A stretch of 64,000 bases of DNA from Chamaecyparis obtusa (lineage: Eukaryota; Streptophyta; Pinopsida; Cupressales; Cupressaceae). The notes under the pieces were generated by a model. It was given only the letters and a program-made list of their open reading frames with translations. It was not told the origin of the DNA and searched no databases. Both the position numbers and the translations under genes were made by a program. Shown here piece after piece: positions 21,871 to 35,164 of this stretch. Location: NCBI GenBank assembly GCA_027943335.1, contig BSBK01007742.1:806001-870000 (forward strand). The letters are read 5' to 3'. How positions within the stretch are numbered: position 1 is the first letter of the stretch; the number at the start of each line of letters is the position of its first letter.

Positions 21871-22739
21871 TTTATTTTTTTCTCTAGGGATTTGCTAAAA
21901 TGTGACAAATGGGAAGTATCATTTCAAGGAATCAACCATTTTATTGTAAGGTACCCATTTCTCATTTTTTGTTTGATATTCATCATTGACTTGGTTGATT
22001 ATCAGCTATGAATCCCCATAGATGTGTAACTTTGTGATTCTCCATTCAATGGCCATCTAAGGTCTATTTGTTAAAGCTTCATACTCAACAATTTTGTTTG
22101 TACATGGGACCCATAACTTGTAAGACTTAGGAATCATGTACCCATGAGGAAAAACAAACAACAAACCATCTCTTGAACTATTTTGCATAAAGGATCCATC
22201 AAAGAACATCTTCCATGTTCTTTTAGTCATATAAATGAGGTGTTCATCTAGAGAGTAAACTTGAATAGGTGCATTATCTTGTATTGGGAACTCAGCCAAT
22301 TGATCTGCTATGGCTTTTCCTTTGATTTCTTTACACTTAATGTACTCTATGTAAAACTTTGAAAGGATCATCATCCATTTACAAAGTCTACCAATGAGGG
22401 CAGCCTTACCTAGTAAATACTTGAGCAGATCTATTTTTTCTATGAGGTGTATAGTGTGTGCAAGCATGTAATGTCGCAACTTTTAGGAAGCAAACATAAC
22501 TGCAAGGAAAAATTTCTCAATGTTGGTGTAGTTAACCTCATATGACACAAGAGTGTGACTAATGTAGTATACTACTCTTTCTTTCCCATGTTCATCAAGT
22601 TGAGCTAGTAATGCCCCCAAGGAAGATTTTGTCACTGAAATGTATAGAATAAGTGGTTTTCCTGGGATAGGAGGCATTAAAATGGGAGGATTTTCCAAGT
22701 ATTTCTTGATTTGATCTATGCTCTTTTGACAATCCTAAT
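21871..22739 (-). pseudogene. Element T RNase H and second (archaeal-type) RNase H (broken)
   Basis: The first RNase H lies at 22698-22290 (LILYISVTKSSLGALLAQ, then HTLVSYEVNYTNIEK). A second RNase H-like domain begins with WKMFFDGSFMQ at about 22211 and continues to 21871 (NKIVEYEALT, LHIYGDS, KVADGMA). A second RNase H between the first and the integrase is the hallmark of the TAT lineage. There are stops at 22483, 22057 and 22012, among others. Confidence 0.85.
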
Positions 22740-23735
22740 TCCAAACACATTTTTCTCCTTTGTGTAAGTTCTTGTTGAAAGGTTGAGCTCTATCCATCAA
22801 CTGTGAAATGAACCTCGTTATGGATTGAAGATGTCCTCGAAGACTCCTCATTTGACTAATTTTTCTAGGAGGTGGCATATCTATGATTTCTTGGACTTTC
22901 TTAGGGTCTACCTCTATTCCTTTTTCTAAAATGATGAATCCTAGTAGTTTTCTAGGGATGACACCAAATGCACACTTTTTAGGATTTATCCTTAGCTAAA
23001 ATTGTTCCATGCAATCTATAATGACTTATAAATCATCTAAGTGTGTGTCTCTTTTCTTAGACTTGGCCAAGGTGTCATCCACATAATCTTCCATGTTTTG
23101 ATGCATCATGTCATGAAAAATGGTTGTCATAGCTTGTTTGTAAGTGGCTCCTGCATTTTTTAATCCAAATGGCATAATGTTCCAACAATAGTTACCCCAT
23201 GCACAAGTGAATGCAATATTTTTTGATCTTCATGAGCTATCTTAATCTGATTGTATATGAAAAAACCATCCATTAAGGAATAAATCTCATAACTTGCAGT
23301 CATATCCACTATCATTTCTATATAGGGAAGTGGAAATTCATCCTTTGGACATGCTCTATTGACATCTCTAAAATCTCTGCAAATTTGAATGGATTTATCA
23401 TGTTTGGAAATTGGTACAATGTTTGATATCCATTCAGCATAGTCAATAGCTCTTATGAATCCTACACCAAGGAGTTTTTCTAATTCTTCTTTGACTAGGA
23501 GAGCTATGTGAGGATGCATCTTTCTCAATTTTTGTTTAACTGGTTTGACACCTGGAGCTATGGACAAGTGATGCATGATAAGATTAGTGTCCAACCCTAG
23601 CATATCTGAATATGTCCATGCAAAGTTGATCTTATTTTTCTGTAAGAACTTAGTGTAAGCTTCTTTTTCTTGTGGTGACAAGGACTGAGCTAAGTGTACT
23701 ATCTATGGAGCCTCATCTACACCCAAATTGATTGT
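22740..23735 (-). pseudogene. Element T reverse transcriptase (broken)
   Basis: An open piece at 23681-23160 starts SPQEKEAYTKFLQ and contains the RT fingers (LLGVGFIRAIDYAEWISN, ICRDFRDVNRACPKDEFPLP). Near 23220 the frame shifts, and the conserved MPFGLKNAGATYKQAM then reads in another frame. The catalytic YVDD is present at 23085-23074. Downstream, PPPRKISQMRSLRGHLQ is the RT connection. The sequence is strongly like TAT/Ogre RT. Confidence 0.88.
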
Positions 23736-25540
23736 TTATGTTGATTTGATCAGCACTGAAGATCTATCTTGAAAGTAGCTAGGGAGATGATCAAGTACCT
23801 CATCCTTAGCCACCTCAAAGAGGTTTTCACTCTTGGATACGTCATTTATTTTTACTTTTTTTGGTTTTGACACTGCTACACAGTGATTTTCACCATGATA
23901 ATTCTTATTCTTTTGATTTTTTATTCTTTTTATTTTGTGACTAAGGTACTTGATGTCTGGCTCTGTCATGCTAGTAGCCAGTTCACTCGTGGAAGAGACT
24001 ACAGGTTCGATGGCATTCAAGTAATAGGTTATCTTATAATCATTTTGGAATTTTAAGAGCTCAGGTTCTTGATAGCGTTGGGACCAATAAATGAGGTTAG
24101 GATGAACATGAGGTAAGTCAATGACTGGTTCAAGGTTATGAATGTGAATGATATCATCTTTGGTGAGTGAAGAGTTGGAGTCCGTCAAGCATCCATCTAA
24201 GCTACCCAAATTGGGATTCATCCTAACAAGTGAAGAATCATCCACTAAGGCAACATGTGGCTTCAAATATTCTAATCTTACATGTGACTCGCTAGCTACC
24301 TTAGGTTGAGAACTCTAAGTGTGGATGACATCAACATCCATGTCAACTGTGGAAGCCTCTAAGAAGGAGTCCCATTCATACTCATATGAACTTGTTTCTG
24401 AACTTTGACTAGGATGTTTACACCATGAAGGTTTAGGACATCTTAATGTGGAAGTTCTAATGTCATCAAGGGTAACACCTTCTCTCTCCATCAAATGAAC
24501 AATATTCTTGCATTGATGTTCTCCAATAGGATCTTCTACATCTGATTCATCCTGTTCTAAGGTTGCAACTATCTCATGAGTGACTAAACTATCTGAATAT
24601 CCCCAAAGGAGATTAGTGGAGGTGACCCAATCTTCACACATATCTTGCTAATTTGTCAAAATAGGTATGTATTGTAGTTCATCTTCACTATCCAACTCAT
24701 CAAGGAAAGGAGTAGTGTTCTTGTTGCGATTCACAAATCCTAGGCCAACGGTCTTCTTAGACTTACGTCTAAAAAGATAATGATCAAGAGGTTCAACTCT
24801 AGAATCCAATCTGTAACTAAGAGGGCCATGTCCAGGATAGCCCATCTATTTTAAAAAAACATACCCTCTTCCATAAGCCTTAGGAGAGGGAGAGAATTTA
24901 TCATTGTGCATGTATTGCTCTTCTCTATAAATCTAGTCTTTAACAACCACCTCTTCTTTCTCATCTTGAATAGGCATTGAGTACTCTATAAACATGCCAA
25001 ATAAAGTCATAGCTAAAGAGGAAGGTCTTATTTCTTGTGAAGGCTTACCATAAGACCTAGGTGAAGTTGGTAGTGCTATGAGGGAGTTGATTTGATACCC
25101 CCCAATGCCAAGGTCCACTGACTTAAACTTGCCTTCACATTCAGCTAAGGTTACATTGAAGTCTTCTACTTCTCTATTGAGGAGAACATGAGCACTTTCT
25201 GAAATCATTTAATAGATAAAGTGTTATCCCCATGTATACAAATCTCTATTCCATTATAGGGGAACTTAACACACTGATGATAGGTAGATGAAACTGCTTG
25301 CATATCATGAATCCACAGTCTACCAAGTAAGATATTATACACAAGGGGGCCAACATGAACTATTTGGAATAAAAAATCTTTTTCAATAGGGCCATCTGAG
25401 CTGGGTTTCTTTGCAATTATTTGACAAGATTATAGCTTAACTTAAGATTAACTATTGGTTTTGAGGTGACATTCTTGTATGCCACTTTCTTTGGTTTACT
25501 TGGTTGACTTGAACTGGGTCCTCTAATGATAAGGGGACCT
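23736..25540 (-). pseudogene. Element T protease and long protease-RT linker (broken)
   Basis: The protease C-terminal part reads YNILLGRLWIHDMQA near 25340-25300, the LLGRPWIH motif of TAT elements; the catalytic DTG part is too decayed to place. A long linker of about 1.4 kb follows to the RT start, in pieces 25208-24933, 24845-24648, 24641-24315 and 24266-23736. It is acidic and without a known domain. Such spacers are usual in Ogre/TAT. Confidence 0.7.
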
Positions 25541-26064
25541 TGACTTCATGTAACAACATTGAGAGTTTGAGATGATGCTCTAGAGTGAGTACCCCTTAGC
25601 ACTAGGATGGGTTCTTCATCAAAGATAGGAGGAGAGTCCATGACTAGATCATAACGATAGGGATCTTTATTCCTCATCATGTTGACATTCTCTTCTACAA
25701 CATCAAGCATGTCGATGACATTCTCTACATCTATGTTAGTGTAATTGACCTCAGCCATGCCATTCTTAGGTTTAGAGGTTTCCCCCTTCTCATACTTGGG
25801 AAAAGGTTCTTTTAATTCCTTATGATCAATGTTGGTGTTCAATCCATCTACCTTAAGTTTTCCATTCTCAATGAGATATTGGATGATATGTTTAAGTTTC
25901 TAGTAGTTTTCAATATCATGTCCAATGCCATTTTGAAACTTGCAAAAGGCTTTCTCATCCGACCAATGTGGCTTAACATTAGGTATATAATGCTTTGTAG
26001 GATCTTGAGGATGCACAAGTTTGTTGGGAATGAGTGTTTTCAAGACATCCTTATATGAATGACC
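25541..26064 (-). pseudogene. Element T Gag C-terminal part
   Basis: It reads SYKDVLKTLIPNKLVHP from 26059 downwards, directly continuing QFSKLGD at 41880. WSDEKAFCKFQNGIGHDIENY (to about 25900) is the degenerate Cys/His region in which TAT Gags have C..H..GH. It ends at TGA 25546, after which the frame remains open into the protease. Confidence 0.8.
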
Positions 26065-27627
26065 TATTGAACCTACAATTGATTTACAACTGATTGGAGA
26101 GATTGTTGAAATAGTGATTGAAGATCACATGAAAAGTAGTTGTATAGATATACAATATGTTAAATCAGTATTAGGTTGTCATGGATGTCAACTAGTTTCT
26201 TATTAGTTTGACAATACTTATCTTGTAAGTTATCATTACCGAGATATCTGAAGAATGGTGAAAGAAGGTCACAGTAGATAAGGATAAGGAATGCATTGGA
26301 TAAATTATTGGTGAGTCTTTGATCTCATTATATTGACTTTAGTATGTTGTATTCATGTATTATGGAGAAAGGAACTAAAAGACACAAAGCAGTGTTTGTC
26401 GATAAAAGAGAACAGTTTAATGTTCACTGAGATCCTCAGTGTAAACACCGATGACAGTATACATCAATGTAGTGTGTTGTATACTGAGCACAAGTTTAAC
26501 CAATGAAGGTTTACTGATGCACTTCTTTGTTAACTGAGGAGAACAAAAAAACATTTAATGATATTGTCAACTAGACAATTTGATGACAAAATTGATGAGC
26601 TAGATTCGCATGATTTCAAGGTGAAAAGTCAAAGTTTGTTACAAGGATCTATGGCTAAAAAAATTCAAGGAAGATCTGATGAAGGAGATTGAAACATGTT
26701 AATGACACATCAGTTGAGGAAGTTTAAAGTGGAAAAATCAATGGATATGATTAAGCGGCAAAATTTGATGGATGAAAATAAAATGGCTTACATGTTTATT
26801 TAAGGGGAAAGAAAATACATTGTATTTTTATCAGAGAAAAAGAAGAAGAAGGAGATACTATAGGAGTGGAGAGTGAACCATTTCTCATGCATTTCTGATC
26901 ATAGAGGTTACTAAAGTGAGTTGCAAAATAAGAACTGAGCTACACAAAGGAATAACCGAGCTACACAGAGCATAATACCGGGTGATTGTAAGTGGAATTG
27001 ATGTTAAGATCTGAAGTGATATATTGGTTAGAAAACATTGTTGAGCATAAAACTGATCTGCAACTAAAATTTTCTGTATTAAGGTAGATCAACCTACTGT
27101 TACTTTCTAATAATTGTAAACAATGAAAATGTCCTAACCGAGTGGACTTTTAAGTCTTATTTGTGTTTCATTCTGACAAGTGAAACATTGTTATCCTATA
27201 AATTAGCATAGTGAGTGACATAAGATTGAAAGATAACTTCTAGTGCAAAATCCTCTAACCAGGTCACACCTAACAGTGTGTGTTGTAACCTTTAACAGGG
27301 TTGGGTCCTCATAGGCCTCACTTGAGAAGAGTGAAATTTTTGGGTTGTCGGTTCCCAAGTGGTTTTTCCATTAATAGGGTTTCCATGTTAAATCATTATG
27401 TTATGTGTTTATTGTGATGATTGTTTATTATCATACTTTACATTTTATCTATTTGATTTGATCGGTAACTACTAAAGAGATTTAACTAGAGATCGGTAAA
27501 AACACTGACAGTGAATCATATGTATGTTTAATGACTGACAGAAATTAGAGAAACAGTATTTTGGATTACTCATTATTGTTTTGGGACTTGGATAATGGAT
27601 TCACCCCCCCTCTCAATCATTCTAACT
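26065..27627 (+). repeat. Element G 5' LTR
   Basis: 1,563 bp, matched by 40320-41879. It contains TAACC(G)AG/TAACAGGG boxes (27136, 27257, 27292), the GGGTTGTCGGTTCCCAAGTGG box near 27341 and CACCCCCCCTCTCA near the end. Confidence 0.9.
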
Positions 27628-27629
27628 AT

Positions 27630-27640
27630 TGGTATCAGAG
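27630..27640 (+). promoter_or_regulatory. Primer-binding site of element G
   Basis: TGGTATCAGAG two bases after the LTR, initiator-Met type. Confidence 0.88.
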
Positions 27641-27691
27641 TGTTGGTTGCTTGAAACAGAGTTTTAAGGAATTGAGCATAAAGATCACAAA

Positions 27692-28700
27692 ATGAATAAG
27701 AGGGAAGTGCCCAGGCTGAACAAAGACAACTTCTCAGTATGGTAACAAAGAATGAAATTGCATATAGCTTGAATTGGTGGAAATGCACTACATTTTATGA
27801 AAACTAGCTATAGTGAACCAACTAGTCCTCTGACTATGGAACAACTAAAAGACAAGCATGATCACAACGTAGCAATGATGGAACTTGTTTCTGCCTATAC
27901 CGACACTGAATTTGAAGAAATCAAAGGATTGAGTACTACTAAGGCAATGTGTGATAGACTAGAGCAAGTATACAATGGTAACACATCTGTCAAGAGAGCT
28001 AGAGCAAAGAGCTTAAGAGGAAAATTTGATGAAATGAGAATGAAAGAAGGAGAAAATATTGTGGAATATTCAAATAGAATCAAAGAAGTTGTTTATTCTA
28101 TAAGAGCTTCTGATGGAGTCATTGATGAAGAAACAATTATTAGAAAAATCTTCAAAACTTTGTTACCTGTATATGCCATTAGAGTGTCTGCAATTCATGA
28201 AAACTGAGATTGTTCCAATCTCACTCTTGATACTTTGATCAGTAAGCTTACTACTTTTGAGTTGAACAATTTTGATAACAGTGTTGTACCTTCTGTTGAG
28301 TCTACTTTCATGTCTTCTCTGAAGATTGGGAAATCTAGCAAGAAAAATAGAAATAATAATGACAGTGATATTGATGATGACCTTGATAAGCTTGAATCGT
28401 TAATGGCTAGAAGATTACTGAAAGGTAGAGGAAATTATAAAGGTAAATTACCCTTGGCTTGTTTTAACTAGAAGGAAGTAGGTCATATCACTGCTAGATG
28501 TCCTCATAAAAGAAATGATGATGATTAACCTAGAGATAGATCTGAAGGAAGTTATGGAAGGAGAGTTCATAAGAATTACTGACATAAAGATAGAGATGAC
28601 CAAAAAGATAAAGGTAAGAAGGCTTACTTTGCTACTGAAGAGACTAACTCTGAATCTGATTCTAGTGTAGAGAATGTACTTGTGGCGATGAAGAATGATT
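27692..28700 (+). pseudogene. Element G Gag (broken)
   Basis: The ATG at 27692 begins MNKREVPRLNKDNFSVW, the usual start of Copia Gags. The UBN2-like capsid region is open at 27797-28207 (KAMCDRLEQVYNG, LRGKFDEMRMKEGENIVEYS). The zinc knuckle near 28464-28505 reads CFN then a TAG, then KEVGHITARC, so one Cys is lost. Stops lie at 27746, 27767 and 28205, among others. Function: capsid of the intracellular particle. Confidence 0.88.
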
Positions 28701-30430
28701 CAGAAGAAGATGAGAAACATGAAGGATCTTCCCTGGTTTCACAAGTAAGAAAGAATTGTACATGGATTGTTGACAGTGGCTGCACACATCATATGACAGG
28801 TGATGTAGAAAATTTGAAGAATTAGTTGAATATAATGGTGGTTCTGTAAAAATGGGAAATGATGCTCCATGCACTTTGAAAGGTAAAAGTACCCTAGTAA
28901 TAAATGATAAGATAAGATGTGAGAATACTTACTAGGTATATGGACTAAACTACAATCTATTGAGTGTTGCATAGATGATTAATTCAGGTCACAGATTGGT
29001 ATTTGAAAACAAAAAGGTCAAAATCTATGAAGCTAATGAAAGACTTGTTGGGACTGGTACTCAGACCAAAGGTAACCTTTTTTATCTTGATATTGATGAA
29101 TCTTCTTGTTTACTTATGAAAGATGAAGATGCTTGGCTATGGCACAAGAGATTATGTCATGTAAACTTTGATAATATGATCAAAATTGGTAAAAAGAAGA
29201 GAGTTAGAGGTTTACCTAAATTATCTAAGCCTGATCATACTTTATGCCATGAATGTCAAAAAGGGAAAATGACCAAATCTAGTTTTAAAAGTAAGGACTT
29301 CTCAACAAAGAAGATTCTTGAGTTGGTTCATACTGACTTATGTGGACCTATGAGAACTCAAAGCTATTATGGTGATAGATACTTTATTCTCTTTGTTGAT
29401 GATTACACTAGATTGATGATTGTGACGTTTTTGAAGGAAAAGCTTGAAGCTTTCAAACAGTTTAAATGGTATAAGGCTAAAGTTGAAAAGGAAACTGGAA
29501 AGGAAATCAAATGTCTTAGATCAGATAAAGGTGGTGAATTTATATCTTATGAATTTACTAACTTTTGTAATTAGCATGGAATCCAAAGGTAGGTGTCAGC
29601 ACCAAGAACCCCACAATAGAATGGTATTGCTGAGAGAAGAAATAGATCAATAATTGATTGTGCTAGGACACTGATGATACAAAAGAGTGTCACTTAGAAA
29701 TTCTAGAGAGAAGTTGTAAGCACTGCAGTCTATGTGCTTAACTAAGTACAGTTAAAGAAGGACTCCAACTGAACACCATATGAACTTTGGTTTGGACACA
29801 AGCCTAATGTAAGTTATTTTAGAATATTTGGAAGTAAGTGTTTTCTTTTGAAAGATGATAGGAATGGTAAGTTTGATTCCAAAGGAGATGAAGGAATATT
29901 TTTAGGATATTCTGCCCAAAGCAAAGCTTACAAATGTCTGAACAAGGTGACTAATAAAATTGTTGAAAGTGTGAATGTTCAAGTTGATGAATATGATGAT
30001 AAGATCACAGATGATCAGATGAAGGAACCAAAAGATTACAGACTATTCACTTACTATGAGTTTCCTGAGTTTCAACTGAGACTATCATAGACTACTGTAA
30101 CCGACAGACAGATGAGCAATGCACAACAATTGGCACAATCAAGATAATAGAATGATGATCAAGGAGCACCTACAGAGAAAGTTAATGAACTTGAACTGAA
30201 TGCACAACAGAATATAGAGCAAGATGCACAAGATAGAAGATCCAGGATCTTAGCAAGATTTGTAAGAAGACATCATCCTAAACACTAGACTATTGGAAAC
30301 AAAGATGCTGGAATGCAAACTAGAAGTAAATCACGACAAGGTACTTGTTTGGTTTGTGAATTTGAACCTAAAACTATACAAGTTGCTTTGAATAATGAAG
30401 AATGGGTCAAGGCAATGACTGAGGAAATTA
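28701..30430 (+). pseudogene. Element G protease and integrase (broken)
   Basis: The protease motif WIVDSGCTHHMTGD at about 28762-28803 has the DSG triad. A frameshift follows near 28812. The GAG-pre-integrase domain (WHKRLCHVNFDNM...CHECQKGK) lies at about 29140-29270, and the integrase core (HTDLCGPM, FVDDYTR, LRSDKGGEF) at 29329-29540. The 199-codon open piece 28975-29574 is the best part. TAG stops follow at 29572, 29590 and 29614. The reading runs to EEI at 30430, where H interrupts it. Confidence 0.9.
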
Positions 30431-33334
30431 TGTTAGTCCATTTTTCAGTGTTTACAAAATCCTTTGAAAATGGCCTATTTCCCTGCAAATTTTCTTGAGG
30501 TTCCCTTAGCCCTGTGTTCTTCATGTTGTCACCTTGCTTTCGTCCAAATTGCATGTGCTAAAATGTAAAACCCAGAAAGATATTCAAATTCTAGGGTCTG
30601 CTGGAAATATTTCAAAATCTACCACAGTGTCGAAAACCTATAGTGTTTCTAAAAATCCATGATGTTTTTGGTCTGTGTGTTTTTGGCCTTCATTGTTTTC
30701 GACCCTGTGCTTCCTGCTTTTGTGTGCTTATCCTTTGGCGTCAAAAACTCTATGTATTTTTGGTCTTTCTCTATGTTGAAAACTTTGTGTGTTTTTGACC
30801 TTGGTCTTAACTGTGCAAGTGCGATGGGTGGTGGGCTTGGGTTTTCAAAGGCTCTTCAATGATTGGTTGTCGCATGGCCACATGTCAGACTTTTCTAACA
30901 TGCGATCATTCAACCACTTTCCACCTGTCTGTGTGGGTCCCGTTCTTCCTGTTGCTCTACTTGGCTGGTGGTTATGTCTTCATTCCATGACTTGGCGACT
31001 TGTGGTTATCTCCTGTTCGTTGGTTTCTAGTGGTTAATCCCTTAGCACTCAGTGACTTGGCAGGTGGTCTTTTCTCTTTAGTCGTGCAATCTCTTGTTTC
31101 TTGGGGGTTAGCGGCTAACATCTCACAAACTTGTGAACGGTTAGTCGCGTGGTCACTGAATGCTTGGCAGTTGGTTCATGGGTCCTAGTTCTTTTCATTG
31201 CCCGGTGTCGGAGATTGAAGATCTACTATCAGTGTGTGATTGCATGGAATATTATTTCCCCATGCAACCATGTGCCCACCGTCTGATTTGGTGTTGATGG
31301 TTTGTTCGCTATGGGCCCGTTGGTTGGTAGAGGTGGTGATGTGGCAGCCTTTGGTTGGCTGTCCCATGATCGCATAGCCCATTCTTTGGCTATGTGATCA
31401 CGCGACCGGTCGACATGTGTCCTTGGGGCCCGGTGTGAGGTGGTATTATGGCATCTGTGGGGGTGACATGGCAGATCCTATGGCTAGCACATGATCTCAT
31501 GGGAGGTTTCAAGCCCATGCGATCATGTGCCTGTCATTCGATTTTGAGGGCCTGTTTGCGGAGTTAGGGCACGTCCACTATGCGGGTCTTGCCAGCGTGC
31601 TTGGTTTTGATTGGTCAGTGACTGGTGGTGGGGCCAAGGAATTTTCAAGGTGGTTTGCAATCAACATTGCTTGGTTAAGAAGCCACGATCACATGATCGC
31701 AAGGGTTATTTTGGTGCCTTGCGATCATGTGACCAAGCATTTGGTGAAGCTTAGTTTCCTGTGGCGGTTAAGTTCATGACCATGTGACTGTGCCACTAAG
31801 TTGAATGTAGAGTTTCCAAGCTTGTGAATGGAGATTGATCTTATGGCAAGGATATAAAGTTGATAAAGGTTTAAATTTGGACCGCCGATGTGCTTCTAGC
31901 GCCATGAAGTGACCGTTGGGATTTGATTTCAAACTTGCAGAGAGTTTTTTTGACCAGAAGGACTGGTTTTAAATGTTTTAGCGGCCTGATTAGATTTGTT
32001 TGGCGGTTGCAAAGTGGTCCAAAGGCCTATTACTTGATTGCAGAGACTTTTGTGCCATATGAAGGACTATTTTGTGCTCGATAGGCTATTTGCAGGTGGC
32101 TGATTTGTACTAGTTTTCATGGTTCTTCCTGGTGTTTTGTACTGATTGTCATGATTGTAAGATCTATTTGAGATCTCTTTCTCCAAGTTGCCTATGTTTC
32201 CTACCCCTACAGTAAATTTCTTGGCTATCTCTGATTGGCTTAGTGGGTGGAGGCTATGCCCTAGTTGTTCGTAGCTTGTTGCAACCTATTATGGGTTTCC
32301 AAGGCAGCTAGTGGTATAAAGTGTCAAATTTTTTACTTAGAAAGGGTTCTGAATTTCATCAGTTCCAGTGAAGGGTCCTTTTCCTATAGATTTTTGTCCT
32401 TCTCTTTGCATATAGAATGTTCCTCTTTCTCTTTCTAGTTCAAAGAGTACAATGCATATTGTAACAGACTTGTGTTATGTGTGAGAAAGTTAATATACAC
32501 TTACTATTGTCAAGCTATCTCCATTTGAATTCTGAACTCATTAGTCATACATCAAGGGTGTTTGATTTTTCTATTTGCATTGCCTATGTGTTTGCAAGTG
32601 GAGTTGTCTTTGTAGAGATAACTGGTTCAAGGTTAGTATTCATGTATGTATGAGCTGAAATATCAAGGATAGGTCATGCTTGTCTTCCAGTGGATGTTGG
32701 TTAATGTATTGTCTGATTCATAGGTCTCTTCTAAGGGGAGGGTTAAATTTTTTTAAATGGATAGTAACATGCTTGAATGCACAGGTGGGTGTTAAGTAGA
32801 GGTTTGGTCATGGTGTGTGATTGATGTTAGGGATCAACACATTGATTATATTATTTTCTTGTTTCATAGCTATCCCTTGCAATACTATATTTGACTCTGT
32901 GGCCCATTGGATAAGGCACTGGTCTATGAAGGACTTAGGGTATCTCAGTTGTCCCTTCAAACTCCATTCAAATCATTTCCCTTTAGCTCCACCCTTTCCC
33001 TTTCTTGTTGTTAGGTTAGGTCTCTAGTTTTCATACTCACTCCATGCAAGTTGGGCTATTGCATGAGATATTGACTTCATTGAGGTACAAGATACCTAGA
33101 AGAGTTTGAGAACCATTCCACATTAATCTGTCTGCAGGCCTTTGGTTTTTCATGAGGTGTCTTGAATGTGCAGATAAGGCAATACCCACCTGAATGAATA
33201 TGGAGCTTAAAGAAGGAGGATTTCTCTCTATCCTCATCAATTGGTTTGTTTTCCTTATCAAACTTGAGTGTCTAACTGAAGTCTAAGCCCAACTATTTGA
33301 TTCAAGTTTTTTCCTACAAGGGAAAGAACCAACA
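30431..33334 (+). repeat. Element H 5' LTR
   Basis: 2,904 bp, starting TGTTAGTCCATTTT and ending GAACCAACA. At 30890-31790 it carries many dispersed GCGATCATG-type words. Short ORFs in it differ between the two LTRs and are not genes. Confidence 0.9.
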
Positions 33335-33337
33335 TAT

Positions 33338-33480
33338 TGGTGACTCTACTGGGGAGAACAATGAAAAAAAAAATATATGTTAGGATCTCTAGTTATGGTT
33401 GTGTTGTAAAGTCAAGATCTTTATTGACCAGATTGATTTGCCCATCCGAGTCACCAACAAAATGGCGACTTTGCTGGGGA
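33338..33480 (+). promoter_or_regulatory. Element H primer-binding site, present twice
   Basis: TGGTGACTCTACTGGGGA at 33338-33355 follows the LTR end CCAACATA. TGGCGACTTTGCTGGGGA at 33463-33480 follows another CCAACAAAA. The two differ only by transitions. The type is unlike the initiator-Met site of the other elements and like a TGGCGACTC-type site of plant Gypsy elements. The second copy suggests duplication of the LTR-leader junction. Confidence 0.7.
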
Positions 33481-33898
33481 AGAAGTAAAAGACAAATTTT
33501 TTTTCTACTTGGCTGGATCATCTGAGAGCTTGGTTACAAGATCATAGAGTCTGAAGTGAAAAAAAAGCATTTGCAAAATTTTCTCACCTAGTTGTGAGTG
33601 GCAGCTCTGATTTGTCTCTGTTTGATTAGTGCATTTTTCTGATAGATAGTGTGTTTGCCTGGTGTAGTTTTGTGTTGGTTGGAAGAAGAAATAAAGAAAA
33701 TATTTCCTCTCTAAGGAGGTGGCGGCTCTACATGACAAGTTATCTGATGGAGTTCCATGGTGAGCTCTAGATCTGGCCTACCTTCCAGTCAACAAGGTCT
33801 TCTACTGCAAGTTTCCTAGGTATTTCTCAAAGATCTGAAATGTCTCCCTATCAAGTGTGTAGCACTGCTGTAAAGGGATAAGTGGTGGGTGGTTCCTC

Positions 33899-35164
33899 AT
33901 GGAGGAATATAGCCCCTTTTGTTTTGATGGCATTGAAGGTGCCCCTAATGAGTTCTCTATTGAGGATGGGAAGTGCTTGCCAAGATTCATGGCTGGTGGA
34001 TCTATTTCTGTAAGCCAGCATGTTGATGTTGTCATCGGTATTCTTGGAGGTATGGATTTTGAACATGAAGATATTGCCATGAGGTTATTTGTGCACACAT
34101 TTTTTGATGGTGCAAGGAAGTGGTTCTTGTCCTTGCCCTCATGTTCAATCCCTTCTTGGGATGTGTTGAGAGCTAAGTTTGTTGAGCATTTTGATAAATT
34201 TGTTGCTCTTAAGAAGGAATTAGCGAGGTTGAAAATGGTGAACTGACAGTTGGCAGAGGACATAAGATTTCTAAGACTGGTGGCTCCTGATGATGTTCAT
34301 GAGGAGGCCAGTGTTTCTGATGTTGTTTCTCACTATGTAGAGAGTGTTGACTATGAGGCTGATTCTGAGATCAGTGCATATGAGGATGTTGAAGATGAAT
34401 ATGAGGATGGCAATATTTCCTTTTTGTCTGTAGATTTTTCTTCTTGTCAACATGAGAAGGCAATCTCTTTGTCCCGGTTTGATGATGTTTTGTGTGAAGG
34501 GTAGAATATTGGATTTGATGCAGATGATGATTCCTGCATAGATTGTTTCACACAAGATGATCTAAGGCTAAAAATGTGTATCCTTTTTCCTCACAAGGAT
34601 GATATTTGCAGCACTAGGGGTGAGACTGAGGGAAATGATATCAATGCCCAAGGTCCATTGAGCAGTGAAAGGATTTCAGCACTCTTGGCTGAAGAATTTC
34701 AGAGGTATGCCTCTGCTTTGGATTTTGATTTGCTACTCCCCTATGATATAGCCTTTGACACTGATAATGAGGCTAGTGTTCAAAGTGATAGTGATGATTC
34801 ATGTTCATCAGTGATCCCCTCATGTAATGACCCTACAGAACAAGAGGTAGAAGGACATGATAGTATGTTTTCCTATCATCAAGATTGTAGTGATGAACAA
34901 GTCTTTTGTTCAAGTTCTTTTCCTTCTTTTGCCAGATATGATAGGGAAGAAGACCTTCACTTTGTTCATGATGTAGTCAGTGAAGACACCATGGGTGAAC
35001 CAAGTTGCTCAGTGGCTAAAGCAATGTATGAAGGTAAATCTAAGGATACAAGTCCTTTTCAGCAAGGTAACTCTGATGTAATGCATGCTAATCAGTATGT
35101 TGTATTTTCTGATGCATTACTAGATCACATTTTTGTTTCCAGTCATCAAAGAGGAAGTAAGTGA
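33899..35164 (+). pseudogene. Element H Gag-like protein (two in-frame stops)
   Basis: A single frame of 422 codons from ATG 33899 to TAA 35162, with TGA at 34244 and TAG at 34502. Residues 40-115 match the Gypsy Gag capsid pattern: MRLFVHTFFDGARKWFLSLP, then SIPSWDVLRAKFVEHF. The rest is very acidic and Ser-rich, with no zinc knuckle. A 600-bp lead without a gene precedes it. Likely role: particle structure supplied by or for the element. The enzymes would have to come from an autonomous Gypsy element. Confidence 0.8.

Noticed and set aside
30659..31779. Several short ORFs in the H LTRs (also 35778-36609)
   Set aside because: The two LTR copies do not keep the same frames open, so these are chance ORFs.
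33802..34263. 153-codon minus-strand ORF
   Set aside because: Antisense of the H Gag capsid region, which has a recognisable motif on the plus strand.
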